Part shown: one piece after another, positions 28,788 to 37,780 of the stretch
Position numbering within the stretch: position 1 is the stretch's first letter
How the letters are laid out: each line of letters opens with the position of its first letter
Assembly: GCF_000802245.2 (NCBI RefSeq)
Contig: NZ_CP021080.1
Coordinates: 1,488,001 to 1,552,000 of the forward strand
Source of the DNA: Streptomyces pluripotens
GTDB taxonomy: Bacteria; Actinomycetota; Actinomycetes; Streptomycetales; Streptomycetaceae
Reading direction: 5' to 3'
Length of the DNA: 64,000 nt
Notes under the pieces: generated by a model
The model's input: the letters and a program-made list of their open reading frames with translations, nothing else
Databases searched by the model: none
Told to the model about the DNA's origin: nothing
Made by a program: the position numbers and the translations under genes

Positions 28788-29366
28788 CTACAGATGCGGC
28801 AGGATCGCCGGCATCAGGTCCTGGAAGGTGCGGCCATTGGCCGGGACACCCAGCGCGGTCATCGTCCAGCCCGAGCCGGTCCGGTGCACCTTGGCCATGA
28901 TCTGGGCGGTGTACTCGCCGCCACCGGCCAGCGTGTAGCGGGCGAGTTCCTGGCCGTTGGCGTCGTCCACGAGGCGGCAGAATGCATTCTGCACCTCCTG
29001 GAAGGTCTGGCCCGTAAAGGAGTTCACGGTGAAGACGATCTGGTCGACGTGAACCGGAACACGCTGTAGGTCCACCAGGATCGCTTCGTCATCCCCGCCC
29101 TGGCCCGCGCCGCCCACCAGGTTGTCACCGGTGTGGCGCACGGAACCGTCGTCGCTCACCAGATGACGGAAGAAGACCACGTCGACCGGCTGCTTCTCGG
29201 CGAAGAGAACGGCCGAGGCATCCAGGTCGATCTCACGCGTACGGGAGCCGAACAGGCCACGTCGCTTCGCCGCCTGCCAGCCGAGCCCCATGCGGACCGC
29301 GGTCAGGCTGGCCCCGTCCTTCTTCTCCAGGCTGATGGCCTGGCCCTTGGACAAGTTGACGGACAC
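28788..29366 (-). CDS. TerD-family protein
   Basis: A 192-residue cytoplasmic protein of the TerD/CABP family, starting MSVNLSKGQAISLEKKDG. It has the family calcium-binding sequence around EIDLDASAVLF, and DDEAILVDLQRVPVHVDQIVF with the two conserved acidic clusters. TerD proteins bind Ca2+ and take part in stress and tellurite-resistance networks; Streptomyces carry many copies linked to development. The GTG at 29366 has GAGGGG about eight bases upstream. A promoter and two palindromes lie upstream, between it and the end of uvrB. Confidence 0.93.
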   Translation of the reverse strand: MSVNLSKGQAISLEKKDGASLTAVRMGLGWQAAKRRGLFGSRTREIDLDASAVLFAEKQPVDVVFFRHLVSDDGSVRHTGDNLVGGAGQGGDDEAILVDLQRVPVHVDQIVFTVNSFTGQTFQEVQNAFCRLVDDANGQELARYTLAGGGEYTAQIMAKVHRTGSGWTMTALGVPANGRTFQDLMPAILPHL

Positions 29367-29419
29367 GGCTGTTTCCCCTCTCGACGTCCCTGCTGCCGCG
29401 CAGCGCGCGGTTGCTCAGA

Positions 29420-29449
29420 ACCCTACGCAGGGGCGCCGACAGCGCCGAA
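29420..29449 (-). promoter_or_regulatory. terD promoter (TTCGGC-18-TAGGGT)
   Basis: On the minus strand a -10 TAGGGT (29420-29425) and a weak -35 TTCGGC (29444-29449) are 18 bases apart, about 50 bases before the terD start. Confidence 0.5.
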
Positions 29450-29471
29450 CCCCGGCCCGAGCTTTGTGTCG

Positions 29472-29500
29472 GTGTTGCAACACTCGGCGTATATGCCGAG
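29472..29500. promoter_or_regulatory. Two abutting palindromes upstream of the terD promoter
   Basis: GTGTTGCAACAC at 29472-29483 is a perfect 12-base palindrome. It shares one base with CTCGGCGTATATGCCGAG at 29483-29500, an 18-base palindrome with one mismatched pair. They sit between the uvrB stop and the terD -35, where an activator or repressor could act. The second could also form a hairpin ending uvrB transcripts. Confidence 0.55.
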
Positions 29501-29521
29501 GTCCGGCACGGGACCGAGGGC

Positions 29522-31669
29522 TCAGGCGAGACCGGCCTCCCGCATCTGGCGCAGCTCCTTCTTCATCTCGGAGACCTCGTCGCGCATCCGAGCCGCGATC
29601 TCGAATTTAAGCTCTGCAGCGGCGGCGCGCATGCGCTCGGTCATCTCCTCGATCTGCGCGGCCAGTTCAGCAGCCGGACGGTCCGTGGGCACTGCCTTCC
29701 CCTTCGCGTCCTTGGCTGCCTTGCCGGTCTTCGTGCCCACGGCAGCCTTGTCGCCGAGCGACGGGACAGGGGCCTTGGCGCCCTTTCCGTCCTTTGACCT
29801 GCGGTAGCCGGAGCCGAGGAGCTGTTCGGTGTCGACCTCCTCACGGGCGATCTGCGCAACGATGTCGTTGATCTTCTTCCGCAGGGGCTGCGGGTCGATG
29901 CCCTTGGCCTTGTTGTAAGCGATCTGCTTCTCCCGACGGCGGTTGGTCTCCTCGATGGCCTTGTCCATCGCCGGGGTGATCTTGTCGGCGTACATGTGTA
30001 CCTGGCCGGAGACATTGCGCGCCGCACGACCGATGGTCTGGATCAGCGAGGTGCCCGAGCGCAGGAAACCTTCCTTGTCGGCGTCCAGGATCGCCACCAG
30101 AGACACCTCAGGCAGGTCGAGACCCTCGCGGAGAAGGTTGATGCCGACCAGGACGTCGTACTCGCCGGAGCGCAGCTCCCGCAGCAGTTCGACGCGGCGC
30201 AGCGTGTCCACGTCGCTGTGCAGGTAACGCACCTGGATACCGAGCTCCAGGAAGTAGTCGGTCAGGTCCTCCGCCATCTTCTTGGTCAGCGTGGTGACGA
30301 GCACTCTCTCGTCCTTCTCGGTGCGCTTGCGGATCTCGTGCACCAGGTCATCAATCTGGCCCTCGGTGGGTTTGACCACGACCTCCGGGTCGACCAGGCC
30401 CGTCGGGCGGATGATCTGCTCCACGACACCGTCGGAACGTGACAGCTCGTAGGCACCCGGGGTGGCCGACAGATAGACGGTCTGCCCCACGCGCTCCTGG
30501 AACTCCTCCCACTTCAGGGGGCGGTTGTCCAGTGCGGAGGGCAGGCGGAAGCCATGGTCGACGAGGGTGCGCTTGCGGGAGGCGTCACCCTCGTACATCG
30601 CGCCGATCTGCGGAACCGTGACGTGTGACTCGTCGATGACGAGCAGGAAGTCGTCCGGGAAATAGTCCAGCAGGGTGTTGGGCGGTGAGCCGGGTGAGCG
30701 GCCGTCGAAGTGCATCGAGTAGTTCTCGACGCCGGCGCAGCTGCCGATCTGGCGCAACATCTCGATGTCATACGTGGTGCGCATCCGCAGCCGCTGGGCC
30801 TCGAGGAGCTTGCCCTGCTTCTCCAGCTCGGCCAAGCGCTCCCCCAACTCCTTCTCGATGTCGTTGACGGCCCGCTCCATGCGCTCGGGCCCGGCGACGT
30901 AGTGGGAGGCGGGGAAGACGTACAACTGCTGGTCGTCGCTGATGATCTCGCCCGTCATGGGGTGCAGCGTGGACAGCGCCTCGATCTCGTCGCCGAACAT
31001 CTCGATGCGGACGGCCAGTTCCTCGTAGACCGGAAAGATCTCGATGGTGTCGCCACGGACCCGGAACGTACCCCGGGTGAAGGCCATGTCGTTGCGGGTG
31101 TACTGGATGTCGACGAAACGGCGCAGCAGTTCGTCCCGGTCGATCTCGTCGCCGACCCGGAGGGGAACCATCCGGTCCACGTACTCCTGCGGGGTACCGA
31201 GGCCGTAGATGCAGGAGACCGAGGCGACCACGACGACATCGCGACGGGTGAGCAGCGAGTTGGTGGCCGAGTGCCGAAGGCGCTCGACCTCCTCGTTGAT
31301 CGAAGAGTCCTTCTCGATGTAGGTGTCCGACTGCGGGACATAGGCCTCGGGCTGGTAGTAGTCGTAGTACGAGACGAAGTACTCGACCGCGTTGTTCGGC
31401 AAGAGTTCACGGAACTCGTTGGCCAGCTGGGCGGCCAGCGTCTTGTTCGGCGCCATCACGAGCGTGGGGCGCTGAAGCTTCTCGATCATCCACGCCGTGG
31501 TGGCGGACTTGCCGGTGCCGGTCGCGCCGAGCAGGACGACGTCCTTCTCACCGGTCTCGATGCGCCTGGCCAGCTCGGTGATGGCCGCCGGCTGGTCGCC
31601 GCTCGGCTGGTAGGGGCTGACGACCTCAAAGGGCGCCACCGTGCGTTCGATGTGGGAAACGGGCCGCAT
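29522..31669 (-). CDS. uvrB: Excinuclease ABC subunit B
   Basis: A 715-residue helicase-like protein that verifies lesions and recruits UvrC. It carries Walker [12 protein letters not shown] (about 36-46), the damage-probing beta-hairpin in [21 protein letters not shown], helicase motifs through QTIGRAARN, and a C-terminal UVR domain ([14 protein letters not shown]) for UvrC binding. Between helicase and UVR lies a Lys/Ala-rich linker of about 60 residues. The ATG at 31669 ([14 protein letters not shown]) gives the usual start; a further 46 codons of open frame are Pro/Arg-rich. There is no visible LexA box. Confidence 0.97.
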   Translation of the reverse strand: MRPVSHIERTVAPFEVVSPYQPSGDQPAAITELARRIETGEKDVVLLGATGTGKSATTAWMIEKLQRPTLVMAPNKTLAAQLANEFRELLPNNAVEYFVSYYDYYQPEAYVPQSDTYIEKDSSINEEVERLRHSATNSLLTRRDVVVVASVSCIYGLGTPQEYVDRMVPLRVGDEIDRDELLRRFVDIQYTRNDMAFTRGTFRVRGDTIEIFPVYEELAVRIEMFGDEIEALSTLHPMTGEIISDDQQLYVFPASHYVAGPERMERAVNDIEKELGERLAELEKQGKLLEAQRLRMRTTYDIEMLRQIGSCAGVENYSMHFDGRSPGSPPNTLLDYFPDDFLLVIDESHVTVPQIGAMYEGDASRKRTLVDHGFRLPSALDNRPLKWEEFQERVGQTVYLSATPGAYELSRSDGVVEQIIRPTGLVDPEVVVKPTEGQIDDLVHEIRKRTEKDERVLVTTLTKKMAEDLTDYFLELGIQVRYLHSDVDTLRRVELLRELRSGEYDVLVGINLLREGLDLPEVSLVAILDADKEGFLRSGTSLIQTIGRAARNVSGQVHMYADKITPAMDKAIEETNRRREKQIAYNKAKGIDPQPLRKKINDIVAQIAREEVDTEQLLGSGYRRSKDGKGAKAPVPSLGDKAAVGTKTGKAAKDAKGKAVPTDRPAAELAAQIEEMTERMRAAAAELKFEIAARMRDEVSEMKKELRQMREAGLA

Positions 31670-31709
31670 GTCATCCACCGTACGACCCCGCACTGACAAC
31701 GGGCCCGGG

Positions 31710-32588
31710 TCAGCGGCTCTGCGGGGCGCGGGAGCCGAGGTGCTCGGGTCGGCCGACCGACCCGCGGGCTTCGTGCCGAGCGGGGCGACGGTCCGGGCGG
31801 AGTGCAACGGAGGCGGCCGGGACGCCCGGTTTGTACTCGACGGACGTGCCGACGGACCCGCCCATGATCAGCAGCGGGTCACGGAGCACGACCACGCCGG
31901 CGAGGAGCAGGAAGACGAGCGGGCCGATGAGTACCGGCCCGAGCACGGACACCGTCGGCGCCCCAGCAGTGCCGTGCGGGTGGCTGTCGAGATGAACGCT
32001 GAGGGCGGCCATCCCCGTGTAGTGCATGCCGCTGGCCGCGAGCCCCATGACGAGGCTCGCGCCCGCACTCCACAGGAAGCCCCGGACGCGTCCGGCGGCC
32101 CACAGGGCGGCGCTGGCGGCCACGACCGCTATGACGACGGAGGCCGCGACGATGAGGGTGTTGTAGGTGAACCAGCCGTCGAAACGTACCCCGGCCATGC
32201 CGAGGTAATGCATCGAGGCGACGCCCAGACCAGTGATCGTCCCACCGGTGAACAGGGGTATGCCGGTGGCACCCCGGTAACCGACGATGAAGATCCCCAC
32301 ACCGACCATGACGACGGCGAGGCCAAGGCTCGCGAAGGCGATCGGCATGTCGTAGTGGACCGGCGTCCCTCTGATCGTGAAACCCATCATGGCGACGAAG
32401 TGCATGGTCCACATGCCGGAGCCGATCGAGGCAGCGCCGAGTGCCAGCCACGCGGGACGCTTGGAGTGCGTGACCAGCAGAGAACGGGTGGTACAGCGGA
32501 GGCCGAGGCCACCGCCCAGACAGGCCATCAGGTAGGCCACCACCGGGGTGACGGCCCCGTAACTGAATCCGTCGACCGTCCCTCGCAT
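31710..32588 (-). CDS. MHYT-domain integral membrane sensor protein
   Basis: A 292-residue protein with about seven helices. Three copies of the MHYT motif are visible: [22 protein letters not shown] and [11 protein letters not shown]. The Met and His residues are thought to bind a metal, probably copper, and to sense a gas. No output domain (GGDEF, EAL or kinase) is attached, unlike most proteobacterial members; the C-terminal 45 residues are a soluble Arg/Pro-rich tail. The ATG at 32588 has GGAAGGG upstream. It lies 40 bases upstream of uvrB on the same strand and is divergent from the glycerophosphodiesterase gene. Confidence 0.9.
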   Translation of the reverse strand: MRGTVDGFSYGAVTPVVAYLMACLGGGLGLRCTTRSLLVTHSKRPAWLALGAASIGSGMWTMHFVAMMGFTIRGTPVHYDMPIAFASLGLAVVMVGVGIFIVGYRGATGIPLFTGGTITGLGVASMHYLGMAGVRFDGWFTYNTLIVAASVVIAVVAASAALWAAGRVRGFLWSAGASLVMGLAASGMHYTGMAALSVHLDSHPHGTAGAPTVSVLGPVLIGPLVFLLLAGVVVLRDPLLIMGGSVGTSVEYKPGVPAASVALRPDRRPARHEARGSVGRPEHLGSRAPQSR

Positions 32589-32867
32589 CCGCGGCTGCCC
32601 TTCCGCCCTCTTGCGTCCCGGAATACCTGCAATGTGCCCCCGTCCCAGGACCGCTCGGGCGGTCAGGGTTGTCGCAGAGAGTATGACCCCCACCGGAATG
32701 GTCGAACGATTTTCCGGCAAAGAAACGCGCTCTGGCCACGGTTGTGCGGTGTCAGTGAGCGGACTTGGACATCTCCATGCCATGAGCGGCCATGGCGCGC
32801 CCAGGTGATGCTGACCCTCTGCTGTCAATCTGGAACCGTCCGTATTCGCTCGACGCGAGGAGTCTGC

Positions 32868-33740
32868 ATGCACGTGCGCGTGGTTGCCGCCTTGGTCATC
32901 GCGGCCCTGGGGACAGTGGCGGTCCTGCTGAGCCCGACCTCCGACGCCCGGGCGGGCGAGGCCGGTGCCCCCGCGGTGATCGCCCACCGGGGAGCCTCCG
33001 CCTACGCCCCCGAGAACACGCTCGCCGCGATCGACAAGGCAGCGCAGCTGGGCCTGTCCTGGGTGGAGAACGACGTCCAGCGCACGAAGGACGGGCAACT
33101 GGTCGTCATCCACGACGACAGCCTGCGACGCACCACGAACGTCAAGGACGTCTACCCCGGTCGGGCGCCCTGGAAGGTGAAGGACTTCACCGCCGCCGAA
33201 ATCGCCCGGCTGGACGCGGGCAGCTGGTTCTCCCCAGCGTACGCGGGCACGCGGATCCCGACGCTGGAGCGGTACATGCGCCGTGTGGAGCACAACCACG
33301 AGAAGCTGCTCCTGGAGCTCAAGAGCCCGGAACTGTACCCGGGCATCGAGCAGCAGACCCTCAGGCTCCTCGGGAAGGAGGGTTGGCTGGACCGCGGCCA
33401 CCTCGGGCGGCTCATCGTGCAGAGCTTCAGCTCCGACAGCGTGCGGACCGTCCACGACCTGGAGCCCGAGGTCACCACTGCCTATCTGGGGACACCCAGC
33501 GTGGCACAGTTGCACGACTACGCGCGTTTCAGTGATCTGATCAACCCACCGTACGGGGCGCTCTCCAAGGGGTACGTCGCGGCCGTGCAGACCTTCAAAG
33601 GGCCGCACGGCCGGCAGCTGGGTGTGTTCGCGTGGACGGTGAACGACGCAGCCACCGCGCGCGAGGTCGCCGCCTACGGCGTCGACGGGATGATCACCAA
33701 CAAGCCCGACGTGGTGCGGTCGGCAGTGGCTTCGGGCTGA
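32868..33740 (+). CDS. Secreted glycerophosphodiester phosphodiesterase (GlpQ type)
   Basis: A 290-residue exported enzyme that splits glycerophosphodiesters into glycerol 3-phosphate and an alcohol, useful for scavenging phosphate or remodelling teichoic acid. A Sec signal peptide covers about residues 1-29 (cleaved near ARAGEA). The GDPD core has VIAHRGASAYAPENTLAAI with the catalytic HR and Glu, then VENDVQRTKDG with metal-binding acids and VVIHDDSLRRTT with the second His. The ATG at 32868 has GAGGAG seven bases upstream. I see no clear PhoP box in the upstream 100 bases. Confidence 0.94.
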   Translation: MHVRVVAALVIAALGTVAVLLSPTSDARAGEAGAPAVIAHRGASAYAPENTLAAIDKAAQLGLSWVENDVQRTKDGQLVVIHDDSLRRTTNVKDVYPGRAPWKVKDFTAAEIARLDAGSWFSPAYAGTRIPTLERYMRRVEHNHEKLLLELKSPELYPGIEQQTLRLLGKEGWLDRGHLGRLIVQSFSSDSVRTVHDLEPEVTTAYLGTPSVAQLHDYARFSDLINPPYGALSKGYVAAVQTFKGPHGRQLGVFAWTVNDAATAREVAAYGVDGMITNKPDVVRSAVASG

Positions 33741-33769
33741 GCTGGGCGGGCATTGTCAGTGGCGGGCCG

Positions 33770-33775
33770 TACCGT
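33770..33775 (+). promoter_or_regulatory. Leaderless -10 for the alkyltransferase gene
   Basis: TACCGT ends seven bases before the ATG at 33783. There is no ribosome site and no good -35 at the right distance. Confidence 0.45.
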
Positions 33776-33782
33776 GGGGCTC

Positions 33783-34337
33783 ATGGACAGCCATGGGCAG
33801 GATGAGCAGCGGGTCGTGTGGGCCGTCATCGCCAGCGACATCGGCCCGCTGATGCTGGCGGCGAGTCGGGACGGACTGGTCAACGTCGTCTTCCACGCCA
33901 CGGACGCAGTACGCGACCGGGCCCTGGAGGCGCTGGCGGCCCGGCTGGGCACCGAGCCGGTGGAGGATCCGCGCTCGCCCTTGCTGGCCGAGGCGATACG
34001 CCAACTGCGGGCGTACTTCTCGGGTGGGCGGAAAGGATTCGAGTTGCCGCTGGACTGGTCGCTGGTCTCCGGCTTCAACCGGCAGGTGCTGCGTGAACTG
34101 GCTTCCGGGGTGCCGTACGGCACCGTCGTGGGGTACGGCGATCTCGCGGGGCGGGTTGGGCAGCCCGGCGGTGCACAGGCGGTCGGCGCGGCGATGGGCG
34201 CCAATCCGCTTCCGGTGGTGGTGCCGTGCCATCGAGTGGTGGAGAGCGACGGCGGTATCGGCGGTTTCGGAGGCGGGCTGGAGACCAAGCGGAAACTGCT
34301 GGCCCTGGAGGGTGTGCTGCCCGAGCCGCTGTTCTGA
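33783..34337 (+). CDS. ogt: Methylated-DNA-protein-cysteine S-methyltransferase
   Basis: A 184-residue suicide repair protein that takes alkyl groups from O6-alkylguanine onto a cysteine. The active site PVVVPCHRVV is intact, preceded by the DNA-binding VPYGTVVGYGDLAGRVG helix-turn-helix and followed by GGFGGGLETKRKLLALEG. The ATG at 33783 (MDSHGQDEQRV) is chosen because a TANNNT element sits seven bases ahead; a longer frame begins ten codons earlier. No Ada-type activator domain is attached, so it is the constitutive Ogt kind. Confidence 0.94.
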   Translation: MDSHGQDEQRVVWAVIASDIGPLMLAASRDGLVNVVFHATDAVRDRALEALAARLGTEPVEDPRSPLLAEAIRQLRAYFSGGRKGFELPLDWSLVSGFNRQVLRELASGVPYGTVVGYGDLAGRVGQPGGAQAVGAAMGANPLPVVVPCHRVVESDGGIGGFGGGLETKRKLLALEGVLPEPLF

Positions 34338-34348
34338 CCCGGCCCCGT

Positions 34349-34780
34349 TCACTCGTCGTAGTGCCGGACCTCGATCACGTTGCCATCGGGGTCCCTGAAG
34401 TAGAAGTTGCGCGTGGCCTTGCCGCGGGCACCAAACGAATCATGGCCGACGCTTGTCACAGGAACACGCTGCTCCTGAAGACGTGCGCGCAGGATGTCGA
34501 AGGCATCAGCCGGCAGAGACAGACAGACATGGTTGACGGGGTGGCCCGCGCCGTCTGCGGAGCCGGGCAGCATCCTCATGCGGTCCGCGAAAGTGTGCGG
34601 GGCCAGATCCAGGATGGTCTCTTCGTTGACGCGTACAGAGGGGAAGGCAACCTTGCCCTCGGCGAATTCGGAGACCCTCAGGGGTTCGAGGCCGACGGCC
34701 TGCACGTAGAAACCGGCGGCGGCGACCGGATCGGCCACCCACAGGACGACATGATCGAGCCGCGTGGTGTTGTTCGTCAT
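34349..34780 (-). CDS. VOC-family (glyoxalase/dioxygenase-like) protein
   Basis: A 143-residue vicinal-oxygen-chelate protein made of two beta-alpha-beta-beta-beta modules. The first metal ligand is the His in LDHVVLWVADP (about residue 9), a second His is in HPVNHVCLSL, and the C-terminal Glu is in DPDGNVIEVRHY. The substrate is unknown; members include glyoxalases, antibiotic-resistance enzymes and epimerases. The ATG at 34780 (MTNNTTRLDH) has only a weak ribosome site. It is convergent with ogt, 11 bases apart. Confidence 0.86.
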   Translation of the reverse strand: MTNNTTRLDHVVLWVADPVAAAGFYVQAVGLEPLRVSEFAEGKVAFPSVRVNEETILDLAPHTFADRMRMLPGSADGAGHPVNHVCLSLPADAFDILRARLQEQRVPVTSVGHDSFGARGKATRNFYFRDPDGNVIEVRHYDE

Positions 34781-34881
34781 GCTGCCCAGGCTGGTGACGT
34801 CTCCCACAGGCCGCAAGCGTTTATCAACGGCCCGCGCCCGCCAGGGATGAGAAGGGACCGACGGGCAGGAGGCGGTGCACG

Positions 34882-35787
34882 GTGCTGATGTTGTCGGAAG
34901 AGGTCCGGGAGGCAGTCGGGACACGACGTCCCGTGGTGGCCCTAGAATCCACGATCATCGCGCACGGCCTGCCACGCCCGGGTAATGCCCGCGTGGCGCT
35001 GGAGCTGGAGGAAGCAGTACGGCGGGAGGGAGCGGTACCCGCGACCATCGCGGTGCTCGACGGACGCCCTCGCGTCGGCCTGGACGTGGACCAGCTGGAG
35101 CGGATCGCCAACGAGGACGGCATCCGCAAGCTCGGTCACCGTGACCTGCCCCTCGCCGTGGCGGCGGGGGCGAGCGGGGCGACGACGGTCTCGGCAACGG
35201 CACAGCTGGCCGCGCTGGCGGGTGTCCGGGTGTTCGCCACCGGCGGGCTGGGCGGCGTGCACCGGGAGTGGACGGTGACCCAGGACGAGTCGGCCGACCT
35301 GAGCCTGCTGGCGCGCACCAGGATCACAGTGGTGTGCGCGGGTGTGAAGTCGATCCTGGACGTTCCGGCGACCCTGGAGCGCCTGGAGACGCTGGGCGTG
35401 GCCGTCGCCGGGTACGGCACGGACCGGTTCCCCGGCTTCTATCTGTCCGACTCAGGGCATCCGGTCGACTGGACGTTGAGCACTCCGGAACAGGTCGCCG
35501 ATGTGATGCGGGCACAGGACGCGCTCGGCACACCCGAGTCGGCGCTGGTCGTCGCCCATCCCGTAGCGGAGGCGGAACAGCTCGACCCCGAGCTGCACGC
35601 CCGGGTGCTGGCCGACGCGCTCACCACTTGCGCAGCACGGGGCATCACCGGACAGGCGGTGACGCCCTTCCTGCTCGATTACCTGGTGCGGCACACGAGT
35701 GGCGCCTCTCTGAGAGCCAACCTGGCGGCGGTCCGGGGCAACGTACGGCTGGCAGCACGGATTGCCACGGCGTGGACCAGGGAGTGA
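34882..35787 (+). CDS. psuG: Pseudouridine-5'-phosphate glycosidase
   Basis: A 301-residue enzyme that splits pseudouridine 5'-phosphate into uracil and ribose 5-phosphate. The N-terminus contains VVALESTIIAHGLPRPGN, then KLGHRDLPLAVAAGASGATT with the catalytic Lys region, FATGGLGGVHREW, VVCAGVKSILDVP and the C-terminal TPFLLDYLVRHTSGASLRAN: the full PsuG pattern. The GTG at 34882 has AGGAGG nine bases before it. Its stop overlaps the start of a PfkB-family kinase (GTGA), forming the expected psuG-psuK catabolic pair. Confidence 0.96.
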   Translation: MLMLSEEVREAVGTRRPVVALESTIIAHGLPRPGNARVALELEEAVRREGAVPATIAVLDGRPRVGLDVDQLERIANEDGIRKLGHRDLPLAVAAGASGATTVSATAQLAALAGVRVFATGGLGGVHREWTVTQDESADLSLLARTRITVVCAGVKSILDVPATLERLETLGVAVAGYGTDRFPGFYLSDSGHPVDWTLSTPEQVADVMRAQDALGTPESALVVAHPVAEAEQLDPELHARVLADALTTCAARGITGQAVTPFLLDYLVRHTSGASLRANLAAVRGNVRLAARIATAWTRE

Positions 35788-36770
35788 CTGCGGGGGGTCG
35801 CATCGGGGCCTTACTGGTCGTGGGTGACGTGGTCACGGACGTCGTGGCCCGGTACCAGGGGCCACTGACAGCGCACACGGACACGGCCGCCGTGATCCGG
35901 ACCCTGCCGGGTGGTGCGGGCGCCAACGTGGCCTGCTGGGCCGCACACGCGGGCTGTGCGGACGTGCGACTGCTCGGGCGGGTAGGCACGGACGCGGCCG
36001 CGTGGCACGAGCGGGAGCTGGTCGCGGCCGGTGTGCGGCCCCGGCTCCTGGTCGACGCGGACACGGCGACCGGGACGGTGATCTGCCTCGTCGACGCAGA
36101 TGCGGCGGCAGAGCGCACATTCCTCACGGAGCGCGGAGCGTCCCTGCGGTTCACACCCGCCGACTGGTCAGACACACTGCTGCATGGAGTGGCCCGACTG
36201 CATCTGTCGGGGTATCTGCTGTTCACGGAGCCCAGCCGGGCGCTCGCCGAGACGGCGCTCGCGGCGGCACGCGCGCGCGGTGTGCCAGTGAGTCTGGATC
36301 CCGCGTCGGCAGGCTTCCTGAGGGAACTGGGTGCGGAACGCTTCCGGGATTTCGCTCGGCGCCTGGACGTGCTGCTGCCCAGCCGGGACGAGGCATGTCT
36401 GCTGACCGGCTTGCCGGACCTGGCCGACGCGGCGGCCGAGTTGAGCCGTCTCGTACCGCTGGTCGTGGCCAAGGCAGGCGCCGACGGGGCGTTGGTGGCC
36501 CGTTCCGGCGCTGTGGTCGCGCGGGTTCCTGCCGTGCCGGCGGCTCCCCAAGACACCACAGGCGCCGGAGACGCCTTCACGGGCGCGTTCCTCGCTGCCC
36601 TGGTGTCGGGCGCAGCCTCGGAAAGGGCGGCGGCGCTGGGGTGCCGGGCAGGCGCTGAAGCGATACGTCAAGTGGGCGCAAGGCCACCGCGCACGCAGAG
36701 AGGTGGCCTACCGCTCGCTCGGCGGTACGAACACCAAAACGACGTCGGCCGGTCCTCACCGACGGCATGA
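35784..36770 (+). CDS. PfkB-family kinase, probable pseudouridine kinase
   Basis: A 328-residue PfkB kinase. The sugar-binding TLPGGAGANVACWAAHAG lies at about 36-53, and the ATP/anion-hole signature QDTTGAGDAFTGAF near 265-278. Overlap with psuG by four bases strongly suggests it phosphorylates pseudouridine to feed PsuG. The GTG at 35784 is in the overlap; the longer frame upstream is a shadow of psuG. Codon 10 (35811-35813) is TTA, the rare leucine codon read by the developmental bldA tRNA in Streptomyces. So the kinase, but not psuG, may be made only late in growth. The last 25 residues are a loose Arg/Pro-rich tail. Confidence 0.87.
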   Translation: MTAGGRIGALLVVGDVVTDVVARYQGPLTAHTDTAAVIRTLPGGAGANVACWAAHAGCADVRLLGRVGTDAAAWHERELVAAGVRPRLLVDADTATGTVICLVDADAAAERTFLTERGASLRFTPADWSDTLLHGVARLHLSGYLLFTEPSRALAETALAAARARGVPVSLDPASAGFLRELGAERFRDFARRLDVLLPSRDEACLLTGLPDLADAAAELSRLVPLVVAKAGADGALVARSGAVVARVPAVPAAPQDTTGAGDAFTGAFLAALVSGAASERAAALGCRAGAEAIRQVGARPPRTQRGGLPLARRYEHQNDVGRSSPTA

Positions 36771-36809
36771 ACACCCGGTCCTGGATACGACCGGCACCAC
36801 GGCCGGAGG

Positions 36810-37604
36810 CTACACCTTCCTTCCCCATGCCGAGATCATCGGGGCCGTGGCGAGGTCCATGCCGCCGGCCTCGACGTTGGCCAGGTGCTGCTCGATGTCG
36901 TCGGCGGTGGCCAGCCCCCTTTCGACCAGGTGGTCGCGGATCTGACGGACCGTCGCGGCTTCCAGAGCAGCGGTGGCGGGTGAGGCCACCGGGAAGTACG
37001 CGTCGGCCCGCACCCCTTGCAGCCCGGCCTCCCGGAGCAGACGCGGCAGCTTGCGGCCGTATGACAGATCGGCACCGCGATCGGCGAGCAGTGCGCGGAA
37101 GCCCTGGCGCAACCGGTTGGCCAGCCGCTGCTCCGGACCGTGCTCGTCGGGGCAGAGCAACGGTTGCAGGGCGGGATCAGCATCCTCGACCAGTAGCCGG
37201 CCGCCGGGCCGCAGGGCCTGGATCACGGACCGCAACGCCCTTTCCCGGTCCGGGACATGTACAAGGACCAGTCGGGCGTGGACCAGGTCGAAACCCTCTC
37301 CCGGCGGTTCTTCGGCACCCACGTCGTGGCTCCGGACCTCCACCGGCGGGCGTGCCACAGAGGTGAGCAGCGTGGTGTCGATGTCAGTGGCCACGACCTT
37401 GCCGGTGGGCCCCACCTTCTTGGCGAGCCAGGACACCACGGAGGTACCGCCCGCCCCGACCTCCCAGCAGCGCCATCCGGGGCCCACACCGAGTCCTTCG
37501 AGGTGCCGGAAGGTCGTGGGGTCGAAGAGTGCGGCGAACGCGTCGAAGCGCTGTGCTGCCTCGTTCTGCCTGTTGTCCAGGAGGTACCCGTCGGATCGCG
37601 TCAT
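36810..37604 (-). CDS. Class I SAM-dependent methyltransferase
   Basis: A 264-residue methyltransferase. Motif I is CWEVGAGGTSVVSWLA (about 48-63) and motif II holds VVATDIDTTLL. FDLVHARLVLVHVPDRERAL and RPGGRLLVEDADPAL follow, as in the Methyltransf_11/UbiE group. The C-terminal part is mostly helical. The substrate is unknown. The ATG at 37604 (MTRSDGYLLDNRQ) has no strong ribosome site; 54 codons of upstream frame are not family-like. It is convergent with the kinase gene and divergent from corA. Confidence 0.85.
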   Translation of the reverse strand: MTRSDGYLLDNRQNEAAQRFDAFAALFDPTTFRHLEGLGVGPGWRCWEVGAGGTSVVSWLAKKVGPTGKVVATDIDTTLLTSVARPPVEVRSHDVGAEEPPGEGFDLVHARLVLVHVPDRERALRSVIQALRPGGRLLVEDADPALQPLLCPDEHGPEQRLANRLRQGFRALLADRGADLSYGRKLPRLLREAGLQGVRADAYFPVASPATAALEAATVRQIRDHLVERGLATADDIEQHLANVEAGGMDLATAPMISAWGRKV

Positions 37605-37780
37605 GCCGCGATCATCCCAGTCGTGCGGCTGGCCCGGAGCCGCCGACGCTCCGTCCACAGGCGGGAACAAAGCGGAACTCCCCGTTCCCACAGGCTTTCC
37701 CATGCACCGTCGTCCACTGGCAGACTTGCCGGGCAGGGCGCGGAAGCATTGCGTGCGGAGATCCATGCGAGGAGATCCAG

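Noticed and set aside
32760..32868. PHO box upstream of the glycerophosphodiesterase gene
   Set aside because: No pair of GTTCACC-like direct repeats is visible, though such genes can be phosphate regulated.
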